A stretch of 64,000 bases of DNA. Origin: Anaerolineales bacterium UBA5195 (GTDB lineage Bacteria; Chloroflexota; Anaerolineae; Anaerolineales; Villigracilaceae). The notes beneath the pieces were generated by a model, which saw nothing but the letters and a program-made list of their open reading frames with translations, was not told the DNA's origin and searched no databases. Positions 33,514-42,158 of the stretch are shown here, one piece after another; position 1 is the stretch's first letter, and each line of letters opens with the position of its first letter. Made by a program: the position numbers and the translations under genes. The stretch is from positions 9,523-73,522 of the forward strand of contig DHVZ01000057.1 in assembly GCA_002412925.1 (NCBI GenBank), in the 5' to 3' direction.

Positions 33514-34756
33514 GGGATTTCTGCCTTGACCGAGGCGCCAACCCATGCTGGGCATGGCGCTGCGCCGGGGCATGATGCGGGGTCGGCGAACGGTGGGTTG
33601 GGTAAACAACCACGGCAGGTTTGGGGGGAGCCGGGGCGGTATAGTCGAACTCTGGCAGGGACTGGCGGGCAAGCGGCTTGCCCATGATTTTTTCGAGCGA
33701 ACGAATCATATCGTTATCATCTGGGGTCACCAGCGTAAAGGCATCGCCGCTGCGCTCGGCACGCCCGGTGCGCCCAATCCGATGAATGTAGGCATCGGCG
33801 GTATCAGGCATATCGAAGTTGATGACATGCGAGATGCTCTCCACATCCAGGCCGCGCGCGGCAATGTCGGTGGCGACCATGATCTGGAAATGTCCGCTCC
33901 TGAAGCCATTCAGCGCCGCCTGGCGCTGGTTCTGTGAGCGATTACTATGCAAACTGGTAACCCGAAAACCGGCATGCGCAATCTGCTTCGCAAGGCGTTC
34001 AGCGCGATGCTTGGTACGGGTGAAGATCAAGACAGAATCGGTATCGGTTTTTTTGAGCAGCGCCAGCAATACCCCGGCTTTCAAGTGCTGCGGCACCGGG
34101 TAAAGCGCATGGGTGACCGTATGCGCCGGGGCGCTGAGACCCATGCTGATGCGCTGCGGGTTATGCAGCGACATCGAGGCCAGTTCTTCGATTTCTTTGG
34201 GGAAAGTGGCCGAGAAAAGCATTGTCTGGCGCTTGGCAGGCACAGCCTTGATAATCTTGCGCACGTCGGGCAGGAAACCCATATCGAACATCCGGTCGGC
34301 TTCATCGAGGACCAGGACTTCGACGCCGCCGAGGCGGGCGTAATTCTGGGCGATTAAATCCAGCAGGCGGCCGGGGCAGGCAACCAGAATCTCTGCGCCG
34401 TCGCGCAAGGCCTTGATCTGCGGCGCGGGGCCAACACCCCCATAGATGGTTACGCTGCGGATTTGGGTTCCGACGGCAAGTTCGCGGATGCTGTCATTGA
34501 TCTGTTCGGCGAGTTCGCGGGTGGGGGTCACGATCAGGGCGCGGGCCACACGGCGCGGGCCTTCGAGTAGTTTGTGCAAAATAGGCAGGACAAAAGCGGC
34601 GGTTTTTCCGGTGCCGGTCTGGGCAGTGCCGATCAGATCGTCCCCGGCCAACGCCGCCGGGATGACAGCGTCCTGAATGGGCGTCGCCGTGACATAACCG
34701 GCGCGTTTGATTCCCACCATCAGGCGAGAATCCAGATTGAACTGGTTGAAGTTCAC
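33509..34756 (-). CDS. DEAD-box RNA helicase
   Basis: 415 residues. ATP-dependent RNA unwinding. All motifs are present: Q motif (near ATPIQ), I AQTGTGKT, Ia PTRELAEQ, II DEAD, III SAT, V ATDIAARGLD and VI HRIGRTGR. The short basic Pro-rich tail (370-415) is RhlE-like. It faces the cold-shock gene, a pairing consistent with RNA remodelling in the cold, though transcription is independent. A TATAAT at 34889-34894 predicts a leader of about 125 nt. Confidence 0.93.
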   Translation of the reverse strand: MNFNQFNLDSRLMVGIKRAGYVTATPIQDAVIPAALAGDDLIGTAQTGTGKTAAFVLPILHKLLEGPRRVARALIVTPTRELAEQINDSIRELAVGTQIRSVTIYGGVGPAPQIKALRDGAEILVACPGRLLDLIAQNYARLGGVEVLVLDEADRMFDMGFLPDVRKIIKAVPAKRQTMLFSATFPKEIEELASMSLHNPQRISMGLSAPAHTVTHALYPVPQHLKAGVLLALLKKTDTDSVLIFTRTKHRAERLAKQIAHAGFRVTSLHSNRSQNQRQAALNGFRSGHFQIMVATDIAARGLDVESISHVINFDMPDTADAYIHRIGRTGRAERSGDAFTLVTPDDNDMIRSLEKIMGKPLARQSLPEFDYTAPAPPKPAVVVYPTHRSPTPHHAPAQRHAQHGLAPRSRQKSR

Positions 34757-34888
34757 AAAATTTCCTTGTCTTCAGAAGTCAAGCGGGTGTTGGGGAATTG
34801 AGCGAACGCTCAAGTAATAACAATGGCGACTGCTGAGTGAATAATGGATAATAGGACGCAATGGTTCAATAAATCTTCGTCCAAAATG

Positions 34889-34894
34889 ATTATA
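34889..34894 (-). promoter_or_regulatory. -10 box of the helicase gene
   Basis: TATAAT on the minus strand, about 130 nt before the start codon. Confidence 0.5.
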
Positions 34895-34937
34895 CCCTAA
34901 TTAAACCTCCCCACCCGGAGTGCGCGAGAATGAGTAT

Positions 34938-35570
34938 CTATGCTGAAACCATTTCGAGGCTGCTCTCACTGACTTTTGACAAAGTGGGGGATTCCGGATG
35001 CTCAGCTCCTTCCCGGCGATGAACGCAGCCATCCCAGATTTCCTGTGGATAGACAATTTGATTCGTGCCGGGTAGTTGTTCCATGAACATGCCCCGGTTC
35101 AAGTCAATTCCAAAGGGTTTGTAAGCCTTGTAAGCCAATTGGCTGCAATAGAAAGCATCTTCGCGATCAGGGTCGAGGAAGTTCAGGTTGTAGGGCCGGC
35201 GCAGGTGCGAGAGACAAAACTCTGCTACCCCGGCGCGAATCTCGGTTTCCTGATCGGGAGTCAGGCCAATCTCTGCCAGCGGATAGGCCACACCATAAAA
35301 CGTATCGACCAGCATCCCGCGTTCTGACATGGTGTGCTCCGGGTGCCAGAGGCCGTCGTGGATCTCAAAGGTAATCACACCCAGCGCCCCGGCTTCGACA
35401 AAACGCCCTTCAGGGCCGAGATAGATGGCAATGTGATCCACGTCACCGGGCACCAGCCGCCCCACCAGGCGCCAAAACTCACCGGGCAAAATATTCGGCT
35501 TGCCGTTCATCGTACAAACAATGTCGCCTGTTTTGACAGGCAAACCGCTGACTTCGTAAGAGTAGATCAT
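34938..35570 (-). CDS. YiiX-like permuted NlpC/P60 cysteine hydrolase
   Basis: 210 residues. The domain resembles the YiiX/YaeF group of permuted papain-like amidases: His46 in DHIAIYLG, Glu60 and the nucleophile Cys142 in FYCSQLAYKAY. No signal peptide is visible. The substrate is unknown; relatives are thought to cleave amides of lipids or peptidoglycan. Its ATG overlaps the stop of the methyltransferase gene upstream (ATGA), so translation is coupled. Confidence 0.78.
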   Translation of the reverse strand: MIYSYEVSGLPVKTGDIVCTMNGKPNILPGEFWRLVGRLVPGDVDHIAIYLGPEGRFVEAGALGVITFEIHDGLWHPEHTMSERGMLVDTFYGVAYPLAEIGLTPDQETEIRAGVAEFCLSHLRRPYNLNFLDPDREDAFYCSQLAYKAYKPFGIDLNRGMFMEQLPGTNQIVYPQEIWDGCVHRREGAEHPESPTLSKVSESSLEMVSA

Positions 35571-36568
35571 GTCATCGCTCCGTCTTCTCTAGTACGAATT
35601 ATACGCCTTTCGGTTTTGTCCTGCAAAACCGCAGGACAGGCCAGAAAATCCATCTGATGGGCAATATAAACCAGTTCACCGCGCTCGATCTGCTTCCGGC
35701 GTTCGGCCAGCCAATCCTGGAAGACCTTTTGATCCAGTGCGGGATGATTGCCGAGCGAACTTTCGAAAAAGTGCAGGATGAAATCCAGGAAATAGGCTTC
35801 GTCAGCGGGATATTTCCCATCAATGGCATGGACGACCCAGTCTGAGGCGCCAGCGGCCAGGATTTCTGCGCCCACTGATTGCAAATGCCCGAACAGGTGC
35901 CGCCCCGCCTGGCTGTCGCCCCCGGTCGGGCGGGTGTCCATCGTCTGGTGGTAGAGGCGCTCGACTAGCGTATCCAAATCAGCAGGCGGAGAAACGGATA
36001 CGGGAACGGATTCTGAAGCGGGTAAACGGGTGGCTGGCTCGAGCGTAGTGACTCCGTCAAAGTTGAGTGTCAGCCAGGCCAATCCACCGGTTTTGATCAG
36101 AGAAAATAACTCCTTCAGGCTCTCTGGCATGGGAAGCAAGTCCAGGAAGGCATGGGCAATCAGCAGATCAGATTTTTGCGGCTTTTTCTGGATGAAATCA
36201 AACACATCTGCTTGAACCAGGTATACCGAAACAGATGTGTGAGCGGATTCTGAAGCGGACAAACGGAGGCCGTCAGGGATGGCTTCAGCCAGGTAGCCGT
36301 TTTCGCTTGCCCAGCGCGGAAGCCATTCACGAGCAAAAGCAATATTTTCTGGCATTTCGTCAACGAGGGTGTAATCTGTTGAGAGAGGCAAGATGCCCCA
36401 GCGCAGCAGGCGGACCAACATCGTCCCAACCCCCGCACCCACTTCAGTAACGGATAAACGCGGAGAAGCGGATAAAGCGGATTTCAGGGCAGCGAGCACG
36501 TGGCGGTTGAGCGCGCGGTCATCGACGCTTTGCTTGGCAAGCAAGTAATGGGGAAAAGAATATTTCAT
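35567..36568 (-). CDS. SAM-dependent methyltransferase
   Basis: 333 residues. Class I methyltransferase fold with motif I VTEVGAGVGTM near residue 40 and a post-I acidic residue in TDYTLVDEM; the downstream VQADVFDF and LLIAHAFLDLLP fit motifs II-IV. The substrate is unknown. The start at 36568 gives MKYSFPHYLLAKQ with GAGG upstream. Three segments (LSASPRLSV, RLSASESAHTSVSV, RLPASESVPVSVS) come from repeated TCCGCTTC-type DNA inserted in frame. Confidence 0.75.
   Translation of the reverse strand: MKYSFPHYLLAKQSVDDRALNRHVLAALKSALSASPRLSVTEVGAGVGTMLVRLLRWGILPLSTDYTLVDEMPENIAFAREWLPRWASENGYLAEAIPDGLRLSASESAHTSVSVYLVQADVFDFIQKKPQKSDLLIAHAFLDLLPMPESLKELFSLIKTGGLAWLTLNFDGVTTLEPATRLPASESVPVSVSPPADLDTLVERLYHQTMDTRPTGGDSQAGRHLFGHLQSVGAEILAAGASDWVVHAIDGKYPADEAYFLDFILHFFESSLGNHPALDQKVFQDWLAERRKQIERGELVYIAHQMDFLACPAVLQDKTERRIIRTREDGAMT
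35975..36485. repeat. Three in-frame TCCGCTTC-type repeats
   Basis: On the minus strand, variants of CGTTTRYCCGCTTCAGAATC occur near 36020 and 36255, and a related TCCGCTT/TCTCCGCG run occurs near 36470. Each falls in the same frame of the methyltransferase. Confidence 0.6.
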
Positions 36569-36586
36569 GGTTTTTGCCTCATCTTC

Positions 36587-36634
36587 AATTATAAACACCT
36601 TTTCAGGTTGCAGTCTGTACCCAGATGGTATAAG
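36587..36634. promoter_or_regulatory. Divergent -10 boxes, methyltransferase and moxR
   Basis: TATAAT on the minus strand (36587-36592) lies 18 nt before the methyltransferase ATG. TATAAG on the plus strand (36629-36634) precedes the moxR operon by about 50 nt. Confidence 0.5.
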
Positions 36635-36684
36635 ATTATCTCATCATTGAAACTGAATTTTCCGGCAGATGTGAGAGGAGTAAG

Positions 36685-37635
36685 ATGAGTGAGGTTCAAC
36701 AATTTGCCAATCAAGTCATCGACAACGTGGAAAAAGTCATCATCGGCAAGCGTTCAGCCATCGAACTGGTGATGGTAGCACTCCTGTGCGAAGGGCACGT
36801 CCTGCTGGAGGATGTCCCCGGCTCCGGGAAGACCATGCTGGCCCGCTCGGTAGCCACCAGCCTGGGAATCAGCTTCAAGCGCATCCAGTGCACCCCCGAT
36901 CTGATGCCGAACGACGTGACCGGGGTCTCGATTTTTAACCAGAAAAACAGCGAGTTTGAGTTTCGCGCCGGGCCGATTTTTGTCAACATCCTGCTGGCCG
37001 ACGAAATCAACCGCGCCACGCCGCGCACCCAGTCGGCGCTGCTGGAGGCCATGCAGGAACAGCAGGTGACGGTGGATGGCACGACCCGAGAACTTCCGCG
37101 CCCGTTCCTGGTGCTGGCCACCCAAAACCCGATTGAATACGAAGGCACTTTTCCGCTACCAGAAGCCCAACTCGATCGTTTCCTGATCCGGCTCTCGCTG
37201 GGCTATCCCAGTCCCCAGGACGAACGCCAGATCCTGGTCAACCTGTGGCGCGAACATCCCATCACCCGGCTGGAAAAAGTGGTGGATGGGAGCGAGATGC
37301 TCAAATTCCAGAAACAGGTCTGGGATGTGCATGTGGACAAAACGTTGCAGGAATATATTGTCAACCTGGCGACAGCCACCCGCAGCCATCCAGACCTGAC
37401 GCTGGGAATCAGCCCGCGCGGCAGCCTGGCGTTGTTCAAAGCTGCCCAGGCGCTGGCTGCTGTGCGTGGACGCGAACACGTCATCCCGGAGGATATCAAA
37501 TACCTGGCTCCGGTGACATTGGCTCATCGCCTGATCGTCCGTCCTGAGGCCGAACTGCGCGGGCATCATGCCCAAGCCATTCTGGCAGAGGTTCTCGAAA
37601 AAACGCCCTTGAGCCTGGGCAGTGTGGAAGAATAA
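36685..37635 (+). CDS. MoxR family AAA+ ATPase
   Basis: 316 residues. Walker A EDVPGSGKTML (about 47-57) and Walker B ILLADEINRATP (near 107) with the family's sensor TQNPIEYEGTFPLPEAQLDRF, given here only as the start TQNPIEYEG. MoxR ATPases act as chaperones that assemble or activate partner proteins, usually with a DUF58 protein as here. Ribosome-binding site GAGGAG. First gene of a three-gene operon. Confidence 0.93.
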   Translation: MSEVQQFANQVIDNVEKVIIGKRSAIELVMVALLCEGHVLLEDVPGSGKTMLARSVATSLGISFKRIQCTPDLMPNDVTGVSIFNQKNSEFEFRAGPIFVNILLADEINRATPRTQSALLEAMQEQQVTVDGTTRELPRPFLVLATQNPIEYEGTFPLPEAQLDRFLIRLSLGYPSPQDERQILVNLWREHPITRLEKVVDGSEMLKFQKQVWDVHVDKTLQEYIVNLATATRSHPDLTLGISPRGSLALFKAAQALAAVRGREHVIPEDIKYLAPVTLAHRLIVRPEAELRGHHAQAILAEVLEKTPLSLGSVEE

Positions 37636-37647
37636 CCAGGTATTCCT

Positions 37648-38835
37648 TTGGTGGCCGCCTACCTCCCTCTGATAGTGCTTCTGGTCATCCTCGCCGCCAC
37701 GCTGCGGGATGACTTTGCGCTGACCCTGATCTACCTCTTCATCGGGGCTTTCGCCGCCGGAACCTGGTGGAGCCGCAAATCGCTGGGCCAGGTGGAAGCT
37801 GAGCGCCAGTTTATCGACCATGCCTTTTTGGGAGAAAAGGTGGAAGTCAGCCTGCACTTTCGCAACCGGGGCTGGCTGCCAGTTCTGTGGTTAAGCCTGC
37901 AGGACGCGCTTCCAGTCGGCTTGAGCACCTTCCCGGCCTTTGCACAGGTCACCAGTCTTGGTCCCAAAGCCGGGATGCATTTCAAGTACACCCTGGAGGC
38001 CCGTAAACGCGGTTACTACCCGGTTGGGCCGCTCTTTCTTTCAACCGGTGACCTGCTTGGGCTGAGCGGGACGCTCCAAACCGAAGGCCCTGCCCAACAC
38101 CTGACCGTTTACCCAAAAATCATCCCGCTGACCTTCATCGACATCCCGTCCCGCTCCCCACAGGGGACTCTCCGGCACCACCGGCCCATCTTCGAGGACC
38201 CGACCCGCGTCTTCAGCAAACGTGAATATGTGGCCGGGGATTCCCTGCGCCGGGTGGATTGGAAAACAACCGCTGCCACTGGCCGCCTGCAAGTCAAGCT
38301 CTTCGAGCCATCGATTGCACTCGAAACGCTGATTTTCCTCGACTTGAACGCTGCAAACTATCCCTCCCGACGCCAGATCGATGCAACCGAACTGGCAATA
38401 GTCATCGCCGCCTCGGTTGCGGCCTGGATTGCCGGGAAAAAGCAGACTGTCGGCTTGAAAGTCAACGGGAAAGACCCGCTGATGGACGGCGGCCTGCCGC
38501 GCTACTTCCCGCCGCGCAAAGGGCAGGCGCACCTGATGCGCCTGCTCGAAACCCTGGCCCGCGTCCAAATGATCGAGGGCACCTCTTTCGAAACGCTCAT
38601 TCAGCGCCAGCGCTGCCAGCTTTCGTGGGGCACGACCCTGCTGGTCATCACCGGGAAAGCCAGCGCCGCCCTGCTCGATGAGCTTTACCAGGCCCGCCAG
38701 GCCGGTCAGGATGCCGTCCTGATCCTGGCCGGTCCGGCAGATTACGTCCCTGAAATGACCCGCCGAGCCGCCCACTTCGGCATCCCGTTGGTCAATCTAT
38801 CCAACGAACGGGCCTTGGACCTCTGGCGAAAGTAA
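37648..38835 (+). CDS. DUF58 domain membrane protein
   Basis: 395 residues. Two N-terminal membrane helices (about 3-20 and 24-40), a beta-rich ectodomain-like region, then the DUF58 signature FSKREYVAGDSLRRVDWKTT (about 190-209) and a vWA-like C-terminus. It partners MoxR in known systems. A TTG at 37648 or GTG at 37651 starts the frame; neither has a strong ribosome-binding site, consistent with coupling to moxR 13 nt upstream. Confidence 0.87.
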   Translation: MVAAYLPLIVLLVILAATLRDDFALTLIYLFIGAFAAGTWWSRKSLGQVEAERQFIDHAFLGEKVEVSLHFRNRGWLPVLWLSLQDALPVGLSTFPAFAQVTSLGPKAGMHFKYTLEARKRGYYPVGPLFLSTGDLLGLSGTLQTEGPAQHLTVYPKIIPLTFIDIPSRSPQGTLRHHRPIFEDPTRVFSKREYVAGDSLRRVDWKTTAATGRLQVKLFEPSIALETLIFLDLNAANYPSRRQIDATELAIVIAASVAAWIAGKKQTVGLKVNGKDPLMDGGLPRYFPPRKGQAHLMRLLETLARVQMIEGTSFETLIQRQRCQLSWGTTLLVITGKASAALLDELYQARQAGQDAVLILAGPADYVPEMTRRAAHFGIPLVNLSNERALDLWRK

Positions 38836-38839
38836 ACAC

Positions 38840-40471
38840 ATGGACAGAATCTCCGAAAGCATCCGCTTTAACGAAAGGACCTTTCGACAGATCAGCTTTG
38901 GGCTGGTCGCGCTGATGATGGCCTGCGGCGCGTACACGCTTGTCAGCCTGGTCAACCGCATCCTCCCCGAATGGCAGCCCTGGTACCTGGTGGGCCTGGG
39001 CTTTTTTGCTGCGCTCGAACGACTCTACACTTACCGCCGCTTCCGCGATTTAAGCCTGTTCAGCAAGGAATGGGCCGTCGCCCTCGGCGCCGAATGGGTC
39101 GTGCTCCTGGCCCTGGTCAAACTGGTCGTTGGTCTTTCGCATGGGCTGCAAACCTTCCTGGCAGAAATTCCACGCTGGTGGCAGGCTTTTGAGAGTGAAT
39201 TCCTCTCGCCTGATTTTCTATTTGCAGCCAGTCTGGTCTTCATCATCTGGCTGGTCAGCGGCCAATTTGCCGACCTGCTCGATGAAATGGGCTTCGCCCA
39301 GGCCCTGATTGCGGAAGAATTCCCGGCGCTGGAGAGTGAAAAAGCCCCCGTCCACGACCGCCTGCTGAGCCTGATCTTTAGTGTTGGGACGGGGTTGGTG
39401 GTCTTGACGGCGCTCGTCCGGGTCGATTTGCGCGCCATCTTTTCGCAGAGCGGCACTGCAGCCTTCGCTGAAATCCCCGCCCTGCTGGGCGGCGGCGGAA
39501 GCACCCTGTTGTACTTCATGCTTGGCCTGGTGCTTCTCAGCCAGACCCAGTTCATCGACCTGCATACTCGTTGGAGTCTGCATAAAATCCCGGTCAGCCC
39601 GGTGCTTGCCGGGCGCTGGGCTGGTTACAGCCTGGTGTTCCTGGGCCTGCTGGCCGCGCTGGTCAGCCTGCTGCCCACCAGTTACAGCCTGGGACTGCTC
39701 TACATTTTGGGTTATGGGTTGAGCTTTATTTCTAGCTTCCTCTTCTTCATCGGTCAGCTCATTATTTCCATCCTTTTATTCCTGTTCAGCCTGCCCTTCC
39801 TGCTCCTCGGCCAGAAATCTCCCTCCGAAAACGTGACGATTACCCCGCCGCAGTTTCCTCCCCCTCCGGCCGAGGCGCTCTCCCAGGCCGCCACCCCGGC
39901 CTGGTGGGAAGTGCTCAAATCAATGGGCTTTTGGGTCATTTTCCTGGGTATCCTGGGCTTTTCCATCCTCCAATACCTGCGCCAGCATGAAGAAGCGCTC
40001 GCCTTTTTGCGCAAAATCCCCGGCGTGGCCGACCTGGCCCGTTTGTGGGACTGGCTTCAGGCGCTTTTCACCCGCGCCAAGTCCGGCCTGGCCCTGGCCC
40101 TGGAAGCGGGCCGCAAACGCCTGCGCACTCGTCGAACGACCCCGCATCAGCCCTTCAGGAATGGATTTTTCAACCTGCGACGACTCGACCCGCGCCAGAA
40201 AATTTATTTCTATTACCTGGCATTCCTCCGCCGCAGCACCGAAAGCGGACTCCCCCGCGGCCTTTCCCAGACACCCTCCGAATTTGCCGCCCGGTTGGAT
40301 CGCGCCCTGCCCGAAGCCGAACCCGAGATCGACGCGCTGACCGAGGCCTTTATCGAGGCGCGCTACACCCGCCAGACGGTGGAGCCGAAAAAAGCAAACG
40401 CGGTCAAAGAAGATTGGGAGCGGCTCAGAAAGGCCTTGCGCGCCAGAAAAGTAGAAAAAAGTGGAAAGTAG
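38840..40471 (+). CDS. Multi-pass membrane protein with DUF4129 tail
   Basis: 543 residues. About eight hydrophobic helices (to about residue 380) precede a cytoplasmic C-terminal domain whose FYYLAFLRRSTESGLPR...SEFAARL pattern is DUF4129. In many MoxR-DUF58 operons DUF4129 is the tail of a transglutaminase; here I see no Cys-His-Asp transglutaminase core, so this is the stand-alone form. It ends at a bidirectional terminator shared with the convergent glycosyltransferase gene. Confidence 0.75.
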   Translation: MDRISESIRFNERTFRQISFGLVALMMACGAYTLVSLVNRILPEWQPWYLVGLGFFAALERLYTYRRFRDLSLFSKEWAVALGAEWVVLLALVKLVVGLSHGLQTFLAEIPRWWQAFESEFLSPDFLFAASLVFIIWLVSGQFADLLDEMGFAQALIAEEFPALESEKAPVHDRLLSLIFSVGTGLVVLTALVRVDLRAIFSQSGTAAFAEIPALLGGGGSTLLYFMLGLVLLSQTQFIDLHTRWSLHKIPVSPVLAGRWAGYSLVFLGLLAALVSLLPTSYSLGLLYILGYGLSFISSFLFFIGQLIISILLFLFSLPFLLLGQKSPSENVTITPPQFPPPPAEALSQAATPAWWEVLKSMGFWVIFLGILGFSILQYLRQHEEALAFLRKIPGVADLARLWDWLQALFTRAKSGLALALEAGRKRLRTRRTTPHQPFRNGFFNLRRLDPRQKIYFYYLAFLRRSTESGLPRGLSQTPSEFAARLDRALPEAEPEIDALTEAFIEARYTRQTVEPKKANAVKEDWERLRKALRARKVEKSGK

Positions 40472-40493
40472 GCAATCGCTACTTTCCACTTTT
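40457..40493. terminator. Bidirectional terminator made from two gene ends
   Basis: A perfect 15-bp stem AAAAGTGGAAAGTAG/CTACTTTCCACTTTT with loop GCAATCG. One stop codon lies in each arm (40469-40471 and 40479-40481). Confidence 0.85.
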
Positions 40494-41570
40494 GATTTCG
40501 ATCATCTTTTGTAAAAATTCCCTGATTTCCCCCGCCGTCTGCTCCCAGGTTGGCTGCTGCTGGTAGCGCTTCAGCGCATTGAGCGCCATCCGCGCCAGTA
40601 AAGCCCGGTCACTGGCAAGAGCCGCCAGCCGCGCCGCCAGCATTTCAGCATCCTCCGGCGCGATCAGGTAACCGGTTTCCCCGTCGCGGATGATTTCCCC
40701 CGCCGCCCCGGCAGTCGTACCGATGGCGGGCAGGCCAAAGGCCATCCCTTCGAGGTAGACAATCCCAAAACCTTCGTAGGAGGAGGGGACGGCAAGAACG
40801 TGGGCGGCGCGCAGTTTGCCGGCCAGCACGTCGTTATCCTTGGAGCCATGAAAGCTGACCAAGGATAATGGGCTGAGGCCCGAAGCTTCACGCTGCATTT
40901 CAGCAGCATAAACCGAGTCGGCAGTCAGGGAACCAATCACGTCCAATCTGACATCTAATGTTTGACGGCGAATGGCTTCCAGGAGTGTATGCAATCCCTT
41001 GCGTGGGATCACATTGCCAAGGAACAGAATCCGCAGGGGGCTTGATTCCGCCGCTCGCGCGGCGACCAAGGCTGCGGGGAGGCCCGCGCCAAACCGGTCG
41101 GTGGGCGGAAAGGCCACAATCGCGGGTTTTCCATTCCCGATTAACTCATTCACCACACCCTTTGTCGTTTGAGAGTTAAAAATAAATCCATCCACCGAAC
41201 ACAGGTAGCGCTTTTCAACCACCCTATAGAAAGAATTTTGCCAGCGCGGGCGCAGTTCCGAGCAGCGCAGGTGATGGACGAGGCTGATAACCGGGTAAGG
41301 ATGCCTGCCCAGGTTGGCACAGACCAACGAGGGATGGTTGAGTTCATCCTGAATCAGGATGTCCAACCCTGGCAGCAGGCGAAAAGTGAAATTGTCGGCC
41401 AGGTGAGCAGCGTAATTCCGCCAGTCTGACCTATCGGTCATCCCAGGCGGCAAGGAAATTATCTCAACCGTATCCCCCTGCAAACGCAGATACTCGACCA
41501 GCTTGCGGTCATAGAGATAGCCGCCGCTGAGGGTGTCGAGGGAACCGTAGATGATGAGACCGATTTTCAT
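40479..41570 (-). CDS. Glycosyltransferase family 4
   Basis: 363 residues. GT-B fold: the C-terminal Rossmann half has PSSYEGFGIVYLEGMAFGLP with the E-x7-E nucleotide-sugar motif, and the N-terminal half opens MKIGLIIYGSLDTLSGGY. Acceptor and donor are unknown. It lies downstream of the dehydrogenase, ComB-like and pterin-synthase-like genes on the same strand but is separated from them by a 179-bp mobile element. The start at 41570 matches the family N-terminus; the frame upstream runs into the element. Confidence 0.85.
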   Translation of the reverse strand: MKIGLIIYGSLDTLSGGYLYDRKLVEYLRLQGDTVEIISLPPGMTDRSDWRNYAAHLADNFTFRLLPGLDILIQDELNHPSLVCANLGRHPYPVISLVHHLRCSELRPRWQNSFYRVVEKRYLCSVDGFIFNSQTTKGVVNELIGNGKPAIVAFPPTDRFGAGLPAALVAARAAESSPLRILFLGNVIPRKGLHTLLEAIRRQTLDVRLDVIGSLTADSVYAAEMQREASGLSPLSLVSFHGSKDNDVLAGKLRAAHVLAVPSSYEGFGIVYLEGMAFGLPAIGTTAGAAGEIIRDGETGYLIAPEDAEMLAARLAALASDRALLARMALNALKRYQQQPTWEQTAGEIREFLQKMIEIKSGK

Positions 41571-41580
41571 GGGTTTCGAG

Positions 41581-41759
41581 GGTCGAGTAGCCGATGATCT
41601 TTCGGAATACACTTGCACCGCACTGCGTTCCCTGGCACCGCCCGCCAGGGCAGGTGTGGTGCAGTGCAGGTGTCGAGACCCGGTTTCGTAGGTTTCGATA
41701 CGGGCAGCGGTAGTTGAGGAGCGTTCCTTGCGTATCGAAACTCGCCGCCCTACTCAACC
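41581..41759. mobile_element. GGTTGAGTAG element, 179-bp copy (reverse)
   Basis: Ends GGTCGAGTAG and CTACTCAACC (9 of 10 pair). It is a reverse-oriented near-copy of 30626-30804, same length, and sits between the glycosyltransferase and the pterin-synthase-like gene, where it may separate a former operon. Confidence 0.82.
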
Positions 41760-41762
41760 AGC

Positions 41763-42140
41763 TTATCGATTGATTTTATAGGAAACCCAGGCAATCTCGT
41801 TTTCCCACAAAACGACCTTGATTTTCGTCAGATTGGGCGCCGGGATTTTCTCGTTGAGCGCGATGCACAAAATCCGTGAGAAATGCTCGATGGACGGATT
41901 CAAGCCAGCAAACTCGGGCAGATCGTTGAGCATTTGTTCCTTGTAATGCGCCACGCTGTCGTCCAACTGTTTTTCGACCTCGAGGATATCGACGAGATAA
42001 CCGTGTTGGTCGAGGCTGTCACCGGAAAGCTGGAGTTCGAGCACATAATGGTGCGAGTTGGGGAAATTTTCGGAGCCCCAGTCTCCGCCAATCAGGGCAT
42101 GACGGGCAATGAAGTCGCGGCGGACGGCCAAAGTGTACAT
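41763..42140 (-). CDS. 6-pyruvoyl-tetrahydropterin synthase homologue, no catalytic Cys
   Basis: 125 residues of the PTPS/QueD fold. Zinc-ligand histidines are plausible at His14 and at His30-His31 (NSHHYVLELQL), and the conserved Glu near 110 is in the C-terminal half. The catalytic cysteine normally a few residues before the HGHxY motif is absent: the segment reads GGDWGSENFPNSHHY. Canonical 6-carboxytetrahydropterin synthesis is therefore doubtful, and a different reaction is likely. Ribosome-binding site AGGAG. It is the third gene of a run with the MDR dehydrogenase and ComB-like gene. Confidence 0.8.
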   Translation of the reverse strand: MYTLAVRRDFIARHALIGGDWGSENFPNSHHYVLELQLSGDSLDQHGYLVDILEVEKQLDDSVAHYKEQMLNDLPEFAGLNPSIEHFSRILCIALNEKIPAPNLTKIKVVLWENEIAWVSYKINR

Positions 42141-42158
42141 GCTTGCTCCTGTGGGGTA

